The translations under genes and the position numbers were made by a program. From Sphingomonas suaedae (GTDB lineage: Bacteria > Pseudomonadota > Alphaproteobacteria > Sphingomonadales > Sphingomonadaceae), in contig NZ_CP042239.1 in assembly GCF_007833215.1 (NCBI RefSeq), positions 620,001 through 684,000 on the forward strand: a DNA stretch of 64,000 bases, given 5' to 3'. Shown here piece by piece: positions 27,365 to 34,452 of the stretch (positions are counted from its first letter, which is position 1; each line of letters opens with the position of its first letter). The notes under the pieces are model-generated. The model worked only from the letters and a program-made list of their open reading frames with translations. It searched no databases and was not told where the DNA came from.

Positions 27365-27937
27365 GTGACGCCGTCCGACCCTTCAGCCCTGGCCGCCCGC
27401 CACCGATTGGTGGAAGCGCTGGCCGCCGTTGCGCGGGGGGACCGGGACGCCCTCGCGGAGGTCTATGCCCTGACGTCGGCGAAGCTGTTCGGCATCTGCA
27501 TCCGTATCTGTGGGGAGCGCGAAGAGGCGGAGGACGTGTTGCAGGAAGTCTATGTTAAGGTCTGGCAACGGGCAGGGCGTTTCGATCCCGCGCGTGCCAG
27601 TCCGATCACATGGCTCGCCGCGATTGCGCGAAACGCCGCGATCGATCGTGTCCGGGCGCGTCCGCTGCGTCCCGTAGAGTCGATCGACGCGGCGGCACAG
27701 GTGGCCGACGCACGCCCGGCAGCGGACCACGAAATCGAGGACGCGCAGGAGCGCGCGCGGATGCGCGACTGCCTTGCCCGGCTGGAGGACAAGGTCAGCG
27801 GGGCGATCAGGTCCGCCTTTTTCGGTGGCCTTACCTATCCACAGCTCGCCGAGCGCGAGCGTGTGCCGCTTGGCACGATGAAAACGTGGATCCGACGCGG
27901 GCTCCTTCAGTTGCGGGCGTGCCTTGGCGATGGATGA
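27365..27937 (+). CDS. ECF-type RNA polymerase sigma factor
   Basis: A 190-aa sigma-70-family factor. Region 2 is KLFGICIRICGEREEAEDVL with QEVYVKVW and PITWLAAIARNAAIDRVR. Region 4 is GGLTYPQLAERERVPLGTMK with TWIRRGLLQLR. Its sequence style and the RskA-like gene next to it match the SigK/SigR-type ECF group. The start taken is GTG 27365; a GTG 39 bases upstream is also possible. The 3' end overlaps the anti-sigma gene by 14 bases, so sigma and anti-sigma are made together. Confidence 0.88.
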   Translation: MTPSDPSALAARHRLVEALAAVARGDRDALAEVYALTSAKLFGICIRICGEREEAEDVLQEVYVKVWQRAGRFDPARASPITWLAAIARNAAIDRVRARPLRPVESIDAAAQVADARPAADHEIEDAQERARMRDCLARLEDKVSGAIRSAFFGGLTYPQLAERERVPLGTMKTWIRRGLLQLRACLGDG

Positions 27938-28670
27938 CCCCGTGCCCCCACCCGGCGACCGTGAACTGCTGGCCGCGGAACTGGCGCTCGGCGTGCTCGA
28001 CGGCGATGCGCTTGCCGCTGCCCGGCGGCGCCTGCTGAGCGACCCCGCCTTCGCGGAGGAGGTCGAGGCGTGGCATGAACGTCTTGCCGCCATCGCGCTC
28101 GACGCGCCGGACGAGGCGGCTCCCGATGGCATGTGGAAGCGGATCGAGGCCGCGATCGACGCGCGCGAGCATCCTGCCGCTGTTGCCGATCTCGTGCCTC
28201 TCAGCCGACTGCGCCGCTGGCAGGCGGGAGCAGTCGCTGCGGCTGGAATTGCCGCCGCGCTGGCGGTTCTGCTCGCGCTTCCGCGTCCCGCCGTTGGTCC
28301 GGTGTCTCCACCCGGGCCGGCGCAGGTCGCGGCGCAACCCGCGATCGTGGCCGAGCTGCGCGGCGAGGGGGAGGGGCCGGTGATCTTCGCGCGCTACGAT
28401 CCCGCAAGTGCAGGGCTGCGGCTGGTCGCGCACGACATGGGCGAAAGCGATCTTGCGCCCGAATTGTGGGTCATTCCCGACGATGGCGTGCCGCGCTCGC
28501 TTGGGTTGATTGCGTCGGCGGGTGATACACGGCTTACGGTCGCCCAAGGCCATCGCGCGATGATGAAAGATGGCGCGACGCTCGCGATCACGATGGAGCC
28601 GCGCGCCACCGCGCCGCACGCCGCGCCGAGCGGGCCGCCGGTCGCATCCGGAAAAATTTTCGGCATCTGA
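27924..28670 (+). CDS. Anti-sigma factor (RskA/anti-sigma-K type)
   Basis: A 248-aa membrane protein. Its N-terminal cytoplasmic sigma-binding domain (about 10-90) is LLAAELALGVLDGDALAAAR with WHERLAAIALD. One transmembrane helix lies near residues 95-115 (AGAVAAAGIAAALAVLLALP). The periplasmic RskA-type domain has ELWVIPDDGVPRSLGLI and an AITMEP end. It holds the ECF factor inactive until an envelope signal. The fasciclin gene just downstream is a likely member of the same regulon. Confidence 0.85.
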   Translation: MAMDDPVPPPGDRELLAAELALGVLDGDALAAARRRLLSDPAFAEEVEAWHERLAAIALDAPDEAAPDGMWKRIEAAIDAREHPAAVADLVPLSRLRRWQAGAVAAAGIAAALAVLLALPRPAVGPVSPPGPAQVAAQPAIVAELRGEGEGPVIFARYDPASAGLRLVAHDMGESDLAPELWVIPDDGVPRSLGLIASAGDTRLTVAQGHRAMMKDGATLAITMEPRATAPHAAPSGPPVASGKIFGI

Positions 28671-28759
28671 CATCCGCGGCGCATCCCGCGCCGTATCTCC
28701 TGCGCAACCCGGATCGGATGCACCGATCGGGCAATGCTTCGAAAAGCAGGAGGACAAGA

Positions 28760-29320
28760 ATGAACTTCCGTACCCCGCATTTCGCCCTGGCGTTAGCCGG
28801 CGCTGCCCTGGCGGTGACCGGCACCGTTGCGGTCGCAGGCCAGAACCCGATGGTCGGTGGCGCAGCGATGTATCCGAGCAAGGATATCGTTGATAATGCC
28901 GTGAATTCGAAGGATCACACCACGCTGGTCGCCGCAGTCAAGGCCGCCGGGCTTGTCGATACGCTCAAGTCGCCGGGTCCGTTCACCGTCTTTGCGCCGA
29001 CCAACGCCGCCTTTGCCAAGCTCCCGGCCGGCACGGTCGACACGCTGCTCAAGCCCGAGAATAAGGGGACGCTGACTGCGGTCCTCACCTATCACGTCGT
29101 CCCGGGCACGATGACGGCCACCCAGATCGCGACCCAGGCCAAGGCCAATGGCGGCAAGCTGATGCTCAAAACCGTGCAGGGCGAGCAAATTACTCTGTCC
29201 AAGCGTGGCTCCGGCTGGATCGTCACCGACGCGAAGGGCGGCACGTCCAACATCACCATCGCCGATGTCATGCAGAAGAACGGCGTGATCCATGTCGTCG
29301 ACACGGTCCTGATGCCCTGA
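28760..29320 (+). CDS. Fasciclin domain-containing exported protein
   Basis: A 186-aa protein with a signal peptide (MNFRTPHFALALAGAALAVT, cut near AVAG) and one FAS1 domain: HTTLVAAVKAAGLVDTL, the H1 box GPFTVFAPTNAAFAKLP, LTYHVVPG (YH motif) and the H2 box NGVIHVVDTVLMP. FAS1 proteins mediate adhesion at the cell surface. The start has GGAGGACAAGA before it. The link to ECF sigma and anti-sigma upstream is common in proteobacteria and suggests envelope-stress control. Confidence 0.9.
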   Translation: MNFRTPHFALALAGAALAVTGTVAVAGQNPMVGGAAMYPSKDIVDNAVNSKDHTTLVAAVKAAGLVDTLKSPGPFTVFAPTNAAFAKLPAGTVDTLLKPENKGTLTAVLTYHVVPGTMTATQIATQAKANGGKLMLKTVQGEQITLSKRGSGWIVTDAKGGTSNITIADVMQKNGVIHVVDTVLMP

Positions 29321-29327
29321 GGCCCCT

Positions 29328-29438
29328 CCGCGCGAAGCGACCCGGTCTTCGCGCGGCACCTGCCGAGCCGTCTCCCCTTTTCGACTGTCGGCAGGTAAAG
29401 CCGCCCGCCCGGCCATGTTGCGTTTCAGGCCGGGCGGG
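29328..29438 (+). terminator. Stem-loops downstream of the fasciclin gene
   Basis: Two strong hairpins follow the stop: CCGCGCGAAG/CTTCGCGCGG (29328-29356, 10-bp stem) and CCCGCCCGGCC/GGCCGGGCGGG (29404-29438, 11-bp stem, 13-base loop). A weaker CCTGCCGA/TCGGCAGG stem lies between them. T-runs are short, so intrinsic termination may be weak or bidirectional; the next gene (sufE) converges on this spot. Confidence 0.5.
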
Positions 29439-29551
29439 TTCGGTTCAGCCAGCGTTTCGAGGTTGGCGACTGCGAGCTGATCGTCGGGGGGCGGCGGCAG
29501 TGACGGGAAGCCCGCGCCAGATTGCGCGATACATCTGCCCGCGTTCCGTGC

Positions 29552-29959
29552 TTAGGCCGCGTAGCGCTCTGCCGTCGCGCGGATCAGCGCGATCATGTTG
29601 GGGATGCCTTGCGTCCGGTTCGAGCTGAGCTGGTTGCGAAGGTCGAACGGTGCCAGCGCGGATTCGATGTCGGTGGCGAGGATATCGGCGGCGGAGCGAT
29701 CCTGAACCGTCAGCAGGACGAGCGCGATGATGCCCTTGGTGATCGCGGCATTGCTGTCCGCCAGGAAATGCAGCGTCCCGTCGTCGCGCGCGGTCGGATA
29801 GACCCACACCGCCGCCGAACAGCCGCGCACCAAAGTCGCATCGGTCTTCAGCGCGTCCGGCATCGGCTCCAGCGCCTTGCCCAGATCGATCAGCAGCCGA
29901 TAGCGGTCGTCGGCGTCGAGAAACGCATAGTCTTCGGTGAGGTCGGAAAGGGTGTCCAT
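29552..29959 (-). CDS. SufE family protein (cysteine desulfurase sulfur acceptor)
   Basis: A 135-aa protein of normal SufE length. It begins MDTLSDLTEDYAFLDADDRY, has the sulfur-accepting Cys in LVRGCSAAVWV (about residue 47), and ends with a GIPNMIALIRATAERYA helix. SufE takes persulfide sulfur from SufS for Fe-S cluster assembly in the cytoplasm. It stands alone here, away from a suf operon, as is usual in sphingomonads. The ATG at 29959 was chosen because the upstream frame is not conserved-looking. Confidence 0.85.
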   Translation of the reverse strand: MDTLSDLTEDYAFLDADDRYRLLIDLGKALEPMPDALKTDATLVRGCSAAVWVYPTARDDGTLHFLADSNAAITKGIIALVLLTVQDRSAADILATDIESALAPFDLRNQLSSNRTQGIPNMIALIRATAERYAA

Positions 29960-30056
29960 GCGCGGCCCTCTAGCGGGGTCGGGCGCCCGCGTCACCCGGC
30001 TTGCGCGAACTGGTTGCGGTGCGGCAGAATGCCTGCAAACCGCACGAGGAGCTTCG

Positions 30057-30938
30057 ATGCCATTCTTTACCAGCCTTCGCGCCGCGTTCCTCGCCCTCTC
30101 TTTTGCCATGACGGGCGGTACGTCGGTGGCCGGACTTCGCGCCGAGGCCCCCACCGTGCAGACGCAGCGCGATATCGTCTATGCCACACGCCCGACCGGC
30201 CCGCTCCATCTCGACCTGCATCGGCCGGCGACGGCCAAGGGGGGCCGCGCGCCGGTGCTGATCGTCCTGCATGGCGGTGCATGGGCGCGGGGGGAGCGGC
30301 CAAAGGGCTGGACGGGCCACCGCCGCTTTGTCGAGGCCGGATTTGCGGTGGTCAGCGTGCAGTATCGGCTCTCTGGCGTGGCCAAGGCGCCCGCTGCGGT
30401 TGAGGACGTGCGCTGTGCGATGGCCTGGATCGCGCGGGTTGCGGAGCGCGAGGGGCTGGATGCGCGCCGCATTGTTCTTATGGGGACGTCGGCGGGCGCG
30501 CACCTGGCCCTGATGGCTGGATTCGCACGACCTGCCGACGGCCTTGATATCTGCGGGCCAGGTCCGCGCGCCGCTGCGATCATCGACCTTTACGGCCCAA
30601 GCGACTTGCGCGCGCAGTCTCTTGGCACATGGAGCAGCCCGTCGATCGGCAAATGGGTGGGGGAGGGGCCTCAGGGTGCCGCGATGGCCGCGCGCATGTC
30701 GCCGATCACGCTCGTCCGGGAGGGCCAGCCCCCGACCTTCATCGTTCATGGCGATGCCGATCCGGTAGTTCCGCTCGCAGCCTCGACCATGCTGAAGGCA
30801 GCGCTCGACCGCGCCGGGGTTCCCTCGGAACTGCATGTGGTTCCCGGCGGGGGGCATGGGAAATTCGATCCCGCCGTTCAGGACCGGTTGCTTGCCGATG
30901 CGGTCGCCTTTCTGCGGCGCCACCGGGTCATCGGCTGA
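30057..30938 (+). CDS. Exported alpha/beta hydrolase (esterase/lipase-like)
   Basis: A 293-aa protein with signal peptide MPFFTSLRAAFLALSFAMTG. It shows the HGGAW oxyanion motif, the nucleophile elbow GTSAGAHLALM, an acid in FIVHGDADPVVP and a catalytic His in PGGGHGKFD. This order is that of carboxylesterase/BD-FAE-like hydrolases. Ribosome site AGGAG lies seven bases before the ATG. It is a probable periplasmic or secreted esterase of unknown substrate. Confidence 0.85.
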   Translation: MPFFTSLRAAFLALSFAMTGGTSVAGLRAEAPTVQTQRDIVYATRPTGPLHLDLHRPATAKGGRAPVLIVLHGGAWARGERPKGWTGHRRFVEAGFAVVSVQYRLSGVAKAPAAVEDVRCAMAWIARVAEREGLDARRIVLMGTSAGAHLALMAGFARPADGLDICGPGPRAAAIIDLYGPSDLRAQSLGTWSSPSIGKWVGEGPQGAAMAARMSPITLVREGQPPTFIVHGDADPVVPLAASTMLKAALDRAGVPSELHVVPGGGHGKFDPAVQDRLLADAVAFLRRHRVIG

Positions 30939-31028
30939 GCTTGCGAAGGGTGGGAGCGGCGTCTGCAGCTGCCGCTCCCGGTTACGCGCTGGCTGGTCCT
31001 CCCAAACCGGGGCCGACGCGCAAACGGT

Positions 31029-31274
31029 TTAGAGATCCACGCCGGCGGCGATCGCCTCGAGCTTGCGGATCCGTTCCTTGAGGTCGGCGATCTCGATCCG
31101 TGCGCCCGCATTGGTGGGGGCGGCATGGCTAGTTTCGCTCTGGTGGGTCAGGCTCAGCTCCTGGCGCTTGAGCGAGAGCCAGCCGCGCCATCCGGCAAGG
31201 CCCGCAGCGGTGATCATGCCGATTCCGGCGAGCATCGCGGTCGCCATGACTAGGTAGAAATTGGGGTCGCTCAT
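31029..31274 (-). CDS. Small membrane/coiled-coil protein of the psp locus (1)
   Basis: An 81-aa protein with one N-terminal membrane helix (FYLVMATAMLAGIGMITAAG), a basic turn and a C-terminal helix ADLKERIRKLEAIAAG. The tail resembles the end of PspB, and the same layout recurs in the genes that follow at 31304-32697. It is last in a leftward series that begins with pspA. ATG 31274 has GGAGGAGG just upstream. Confidence 0.65.
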   Translation of the reverse strand: MSDPNFYLVMATAMLAGIGMITAAGLAGWRGWLSLKRQELSLTHQSETSHAAPTNAGARIEIADLKERIRKLEAIAAGVDL

Positions 31275-31303
31275 CACATCCTCCTCCGGCGCCGTGCCAG
31301 GGT

Positions 31304-31570
31304 TCAGTTGCGGTCATCGCGCAGCTTTTCGATCTCGCGATCGAGGCTCACGCTCGAATGATTGTCGGTAATCACGCGCTCCAGAACGGCGATGCGGTCC
31401 TTGAGCGTGCGCACCTCTTCCTGCAGGCGACGGGCTTCGGCGCTGGCGGCGGGGTCGTGCGCGACATAATCGCCGCTTTGCCCATCGCGCCGGATTCCCA
31501 TCTTGGCTCTGACGATCTGGCCGATCGTCACGACCAGGACGATCCCGACCACCATTTCCGCCCAACCCAT
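31304..31570 (-). CDS. PspB-like membrane/coiled-coil protein (2)
   Basis: An 88-aa protein: membrane helix GWAEMVVGIVLVVTIGQIV, a cytoplasmic linker, then a coiled coil with LKDRIAVLERVITDN and LDREIEKLRDD. The motif LxxRhxxhERhhTD is shared with true PspB (33111) and with the neighbours at 31776, 32069 and 32407. This suggests a tandem family expansion. It probably sits in the inner membrane and contacts PspA or PspC. Confidence 0.7.
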   Translation of the reverse strand: MGWAEMVVGIVLVVTIGQIVRAKMGIRRDGQSGDYVAHDPAASAEARRLQEEVRTLKDRIAVLERVITDNHSSVSLDREIEKLRDDRN

Positions 31571-31620
31571 CACCTGTCTCCTGTCATTCCGTCTCGTACG
31601 AAGGCTAAGCCGCCCGTCGC

Positions 31621-31749
31621 TTATTCGGCCGTCTGGGCCGCTTCGCGGGCCTGGCGCTCGGCGCGGCGGACGGGGCGGTCGCGCATTTCGGTCATCGTGA
31701 CGCCGATTGCGCCGATCACGCCCAGCACCGCGAAAAATCCGATCAACAT
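31621..31749 (-). CDS. 42-aa single-pass membrane protein in the psp locus
   Basis: A very short gene: MLIGFFAVLGVIGAIGVTMT forms one membrane helix and a basic/Ala tail ends AAQTAE. The ATG at 31749 follows GGGAG with good spacing and it lies between two PspB-like genes in the same direction. No family is recognised; the position suggests it belongs to the psp response. Confidence 0.55.
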   Translation of the reverse strand: MLIGFFAVLGVIGAIGVTMTEMRDRPVRRAERQAREAAQTAE

Positions 31750-31775
31750 TGCAGTCACTCCCTCACAAATTCGGT

Positions 31776-32057
31776 TCAGTTCACCGGCCGGTCGTCGCGC
31801 AGCCGTTCGATTTCGTCGGCCAGATCGGCACCTTTGTCGGTGGCGATCCGCTCCAGTACCCGCACCCTCTGCTCCAGCCGCTCGGTATGCGCCGCATATT
31901 GGGCGGCCTTTTCGGCGGTCTGGTTGTTGAGTGCCTCGGCCATCTTCTCCTTGTGCTTCAGCCAGCGGCGGAACATGTCCGCACCGATCCCCAGGATCAC
32001 GGGGAGGCCGACCACGATGAAGAAAAAGCCGAGTACCACGCTGCCTTTTTCGCCCAT
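31776..32057 (-). CDS. PspB-like membrane/coiled-coil protein (3)
   Basis: A 93-aa protein with membrane helix VVLGFFFIVVGLPVILGIGA, a basic MFRRWLKHKEK turn and a coiled coil carrying LEQRVRVLERIATD and LADEIERLRDD. It shares the repeated C-terminal motif with the other psp-locus genes. It lies 11 bases from the next gene upstream, so they are one transcript. Confidence 0.7.
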   Translation of the reverse strand: MGEKGSVVLGFFFIVVGLPVILGIGADMFRRWLKHKEKMAEALNNQTAEKAAQYAAHTERLEQRVRVLERIATDKGADLADEIERLRDDRPVN

Positions 32058-32068
32058 CGGTCAGCCCC

Positions 32069-32389
32069 TCAGTTCTTCGTGATCCGCAGCGATTCGATCT
32101 CGCGATCGAGCGCCACGCTGCTGTCGGTCACGATCCGCTCGACATTGGCGAGGCGATCCTTGACCGAACCGAGCTCGGCGCGCAGCTGCGCATTCTCCTG
32201 GCTGAGCAGCTTGATCCGCTCGATCAGTTCCTCATTCTTCTGCGGATAGACCGCCTGGCCCCAAGCGCCGTCGAGCGGATAGCCGTTCTTGATGCGGAGC
32301 CAGGTGGTGAACATCCAGCCGATCATCCCGGCCACGCCGACAATCGCGATCGTCGGGGCCAGCGCGCTGAAGAATTGCAGCTTTTCCAT
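32069..32389 (-). CDS. PspB-like membrane/coiled-coil protein (4)
   Basis: A 106-aa protein: helix ALAPTIAIVGVAGMIGWMFT, then TWLRIKNGYPLDGAWG, and a long coiled coil ending VKDRLANVERIVTDSS and LDREIESLR. The IKNGYPL segment recurs as AKHGYPI in the next gene (32407), showing that these two are closer relatives. Inner-membrane location is expected; function unknown. Confidence 0.7.
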   Translation of the reverse strand: MEKLQFFSALAPTIAIVGVAGMIGWMFTTWLRIKNGYPLDGAWGQAVYPQKNEELIERIKLLSQENAQLRAELGSVKDRLANVERIVTDSSVALDREIESLRITKN

Positions 32390-32406
32390 GTCTCTCGTTC
32401 CTCGTC

Positions 32407-32697
32407 TCAGCGCAGGCTGTCGATTTCGCGGGCGGTCCGCTCGGCGGGATCGGTGGCGATGCGTTCCAGCACCGCGATCCGCTCCTCGAGCCGACTGATC
32501 TGGCCGTTCAGCCGCTCATTCTCGTTGGTCAGCAACTCGATCTTGCGTTCGGCCTGGGGATCTTCCTTGCCGGTCATCCCCATCCATTCATTCTCGATCG
32601 GATATCCGTGCTTGGCGCGGATCCAGGTCGATGCGAGCCATCCGAAGGTCGAGATCGCGATGATCGCGATGACGAAGCCCGGTCCACCCCAGTTCAT
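32407..32697 (-). CDS. PspB-like membrane/coiled-coil protein (5)
   Basis: A 96-aa protein: helix GFVIAIIAISTFGWLASTW, then IRAKHGYPIENEW, then a coiled coil with LEERIAVLERIATDPAE and AREIDSLR. It follows pspC by 34 bases in the leftward transcript and is paralogous to the gene at 32069. Confidence 0.7.
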   Translation of the reverse strand: MNWGGPGFVIAIIAISTFGWLASTWIRAKHGYPIENEWMGMTGKEDPQAERKIELLTNENERLNGQISRLEERIAVLERIATDPAERTAREIDSLR

Positions 32698-32731
32698 GTC
32701 GTGTCTCCCTGTTCAGTCGATCGGCGCGCGC

Positions 32732-33109
32732 TCAGCGCAGGCGCTCGATCTCGTCGGCGAGCTGCGTGTTGCGGCTCGTGTAGAAGGTTTCGATGTCGGC
32801 CATGCGGCGGTCGATCTCGCGCAGCTTGGAGCGGACTTCCTGGGTCGAGCGGCGCGGATTGGCCCGCACGCCCTGCCAGAATTTCGCGTCTTCATCGCTC
32901 CCATAGAGGCCGATCGGCTTCTGCGAGGTGACCATTGCGAGGCCGATATAGACGAAGAACATCAGCGGGAAGGTCGCGAAGAAGAGGACCAGGAACCCGA
33001 GCCGGATCCAGAGCGGATCGACGCCGGTATATTCGCCCAGGCCCTCGCAGACGCCGAGCCATTTGCCCTTGACCTTGTCACGGTAGAGTTGCGTGCGGCT
33101 GACGGACAT
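32732..33109 (-). CDS. pspC: Phage-shock protein C-type membrane protein
   Basis: A 125-aa protein. Residues 5-60 are the PspC domain: YRDKVKGKWLGVCEGLGEYT, GVDPLWIRLGFLVLFF and a second hydrophobic stretch VYIGLAMV. A soluble tail ends REIDRRMADIETFYTSRN and LADEIERLR, matching the tail motif of the PspB-like genes. PspC with PspB senses inner-membrane stress and recruits PspA. The ATG at 33109 is one base after the pspB stop. Confidence 0.88.
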   Translation of the reverse strand: MSVSRTQLYRDKVKGKWLGVCEGLGEYTGVDPLWIRLGFLVLFFATFPLMFFVYIGLAMVTSQKPIGLYGSDEDAKFWQGVRANPRRSTQEVRSKLREIDRRMADIETFYTSRNTQLADEIERLR

Positions 33110-33110
33110 C

Positions 33111-33392
33111 TCAGTTCCTCCGTTCGCGTTCATAATCGGTGAGTTCGCGCAGCGGCGGCAGTTCCGGGCCACGCAGGCGGAATTCGGGATTGTCGGCAGC
33201 GATGATCCGCTCGATGGTCTGGAGGCGATCCTCAAGCCGGCGTGCGGTGTAGTGCAGCTCGTCGAGAAGATTCTCGTCCTCGCCGGTGAGCGACTTCGCC
33301 TGCTTCCACTTCGTTACATAGTGGAGGATTACCCAGGGCATACCGATGAAGAGCATACCGACGATGACGATGGGCAGGAAAACGTCTTCCAT
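33111..33392 (-). CDS. pspB: Phage-shock protein B
   Basis: A 93-aa protein in the canonical place between pspA and pspC. It has one membrane helix (LPIVIVGMLFIGMPWVILHY), a basic VTKWKQAK and a coiled coil with LLDELHYTARRLEDRLQTIE and RIIAADNPEFR. In the Psp system PspB works with PspC as membrane sensor and effector. It lies four bases from the pspA stop. Confidence 0.88.
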   Translation of the reverse strand: MEDVFLPIVIVGMLFIGMPWVILHYVTKWKQAKSLTGEDENLLDELHYTARRLEDRLQTIERIIAADNPEFRLRGPELPPLRELTDYERERRN

Positions 33393-33396
33393 CGCG

Positions 33397-34065
33397 TCAG
33401 CCCTCCTTGTTCAGGCGCGCCTTGAGCGCGGCCAGCTCGGCATCGACCTTTTCGGCCGACTGAAGTTCGGAGATTTCCTCTTCCAGCGTCTTTTTCGGCG
33501 CACCAAGGCTCAGCGCGTCGGCGCGACCCTCGGCGAAATCGACGCGGCGCTCGAGCAGGTCGAAGCGGCTGAACGCCTCATTGACCTTTGAGCCATGGGT
33601 CATCTCGCGCAGCCGGACGCGGTTATTCGCGCTTTCCAGCCGGGTCATGATCGCGTTCTGGCGAGTGCGGGCATCGCGCAGCTTGGTCTGGAGCTTGGAG
33701 ATGTCCTCTTCCGACGCACGCAGCGCATCGTCGAGCACCGCGATCTCCGCCGACAGCTGGTCGCACATGTCGTATGCCTTCTGGCGCTCGACCAGTGCGG
33801 CCTTGGCCAGGTCCTCGCGGTTCTTGCTCAGCGCCAGCTCGGCCTTTTCGGTCCAGCTCGCCTGAAGATTTTCCAGCTTCGCGATGTGGCGGCGCATTTC
33901 CTTCTGGTCGGCGATGGTGCGGGCCGCGCTGGCGCGGACTTCGACCAGGGTCTCCTCCATTTCGAGGATGATCATGCGGATCATCTTCGCCGGGTCTTCC
34001 GCCTTGTCGAGAAGGTCGGTGACGTTGGCGGCGATGATATCGCGGGTGCGAGAGAAAATGCCCAT
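33397..34065 (-). CDS. pspA: Phage-shock protein A (PspA/IM30 family)
   Basis: A 222-aa coiled-coil protein starting MGIFSRTRDIIAANVTDLLD, with the family signature AEDPAKMIRMIILEMEETLV and ASAARTIADQKE, and long heptad helices throughout. PspA assembles on stressed inner membrane and, in E. coli, inhibits the activator PspF. The ATG at 34065 is preferred over 34074 because PspA proteins begin MGIF. First of the conserved pspABC set. Confidence 0.93.
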   Translation of the reverse strand: MGIFSRTRDIIAANVTDLLDKAEDPAKMIRMIILEMEETLVEVRASAARTIADQKEMRRHIAKLENLQASWTEKAELALSKNREDLAKAALVERQKAYDMCDQLSAEIAVLDDALRASEEDISKLQTKLRDARTRQNAIMTRLESANNRVRLREMTHGSKVNEAFSRFDLLERRVDFAEGRADALSLGAPKKTLEEEISELQSAEKVDAELAALKARLNKEG

Positions 34066-34131
34066 CTCAAACATGCTCCTTGAAACTCGTGCCGCCGGGC
34101 GGGCTAGGGGGTACCCGCCCGGCGGGATCGC

Positions 34132-34275
34132 TTACGCGATGGCGCGGACGGTAACCACGTCCTGCGTCGCGGTGGCGGCGGGGCCGACTACGCTGGCGAG
34201 GCAGGTGGTGCTCACCACCAGCGTGCAGGCGATTGCTGCCAGCGTGGTGCGAAAGCTGTTGGTGACCTTGTACAT
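34132..34275 (-). CDS. 47-aa exported peptide, first gene behind the sigma-54 promoter
   Basis: Starts MYKVTNSFRTTLAAIACTLV and continues VSTTCLASVVGPAATATQDV. A signal peptide plus a short mature part of about 20 residues. AGGGACGG lies before the ATG. It is the first gene downstream of the -24/-12 promoter at 34334-34350 and precedes pspA by 66 bases. No family is recognised. Confidence 0.6.
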   Translation of the reverse strand: MYKVTNSFRTTLAAIACTLVVSTTCLASVVGPAATATQDVVTVRAIA

Positions 34276-34333
34276 GGTTTCCGTCCCTTGATTCTCGTTT
34301 GGATCGCCGCCCTTCACGGCTTGTCGAGGATAT

Positions 34334-34350
34334 TGCAGGGAGCGTGCCAA
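34334..34350 (-). promoter_or_regulatory. Sigma-54 (-24/-12) promoter of the psp operon
   Basis: On the minus strand the sequence reads TTGGCACGCTCCCTGCA: TGGCAC at 34344-34349 and CTGCA at 34334-34338. The GG and GC dinucleotides are exactly ten bases apart, as sigma-54 promoters require. It points leftward to the 47-aa gene and pspABC and sits opposite a divergent pspF. Confidence 0.75.
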
Positions 34351-34412
34351 ACTCGAAAAACGACGTATTTCCGAGGATTTCCCGGCATTTTGCGTCGCTC
34401 GCTGAAACTGGG

Positions 34413-34425
34413 CACTTGCCAAGTG
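34413..34425. promoter_or_regulatory. 13-bp palindrome, candidate PspF enhancer site
   Basis: CACTTGCCAAGTG is a perfect 6-1-6 inverted repeat. It lies about 65 bases upstream of the -24 element of the psp promoter and 28 bases before the pspF start. A bacterial enhancer-binding protein would need this position both to activate the operon and to repress its own gene. Confidence 0.55.
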
Positions 34426-34452
34426 TTGGGGAAATATACCAAGAGTTCGCAC

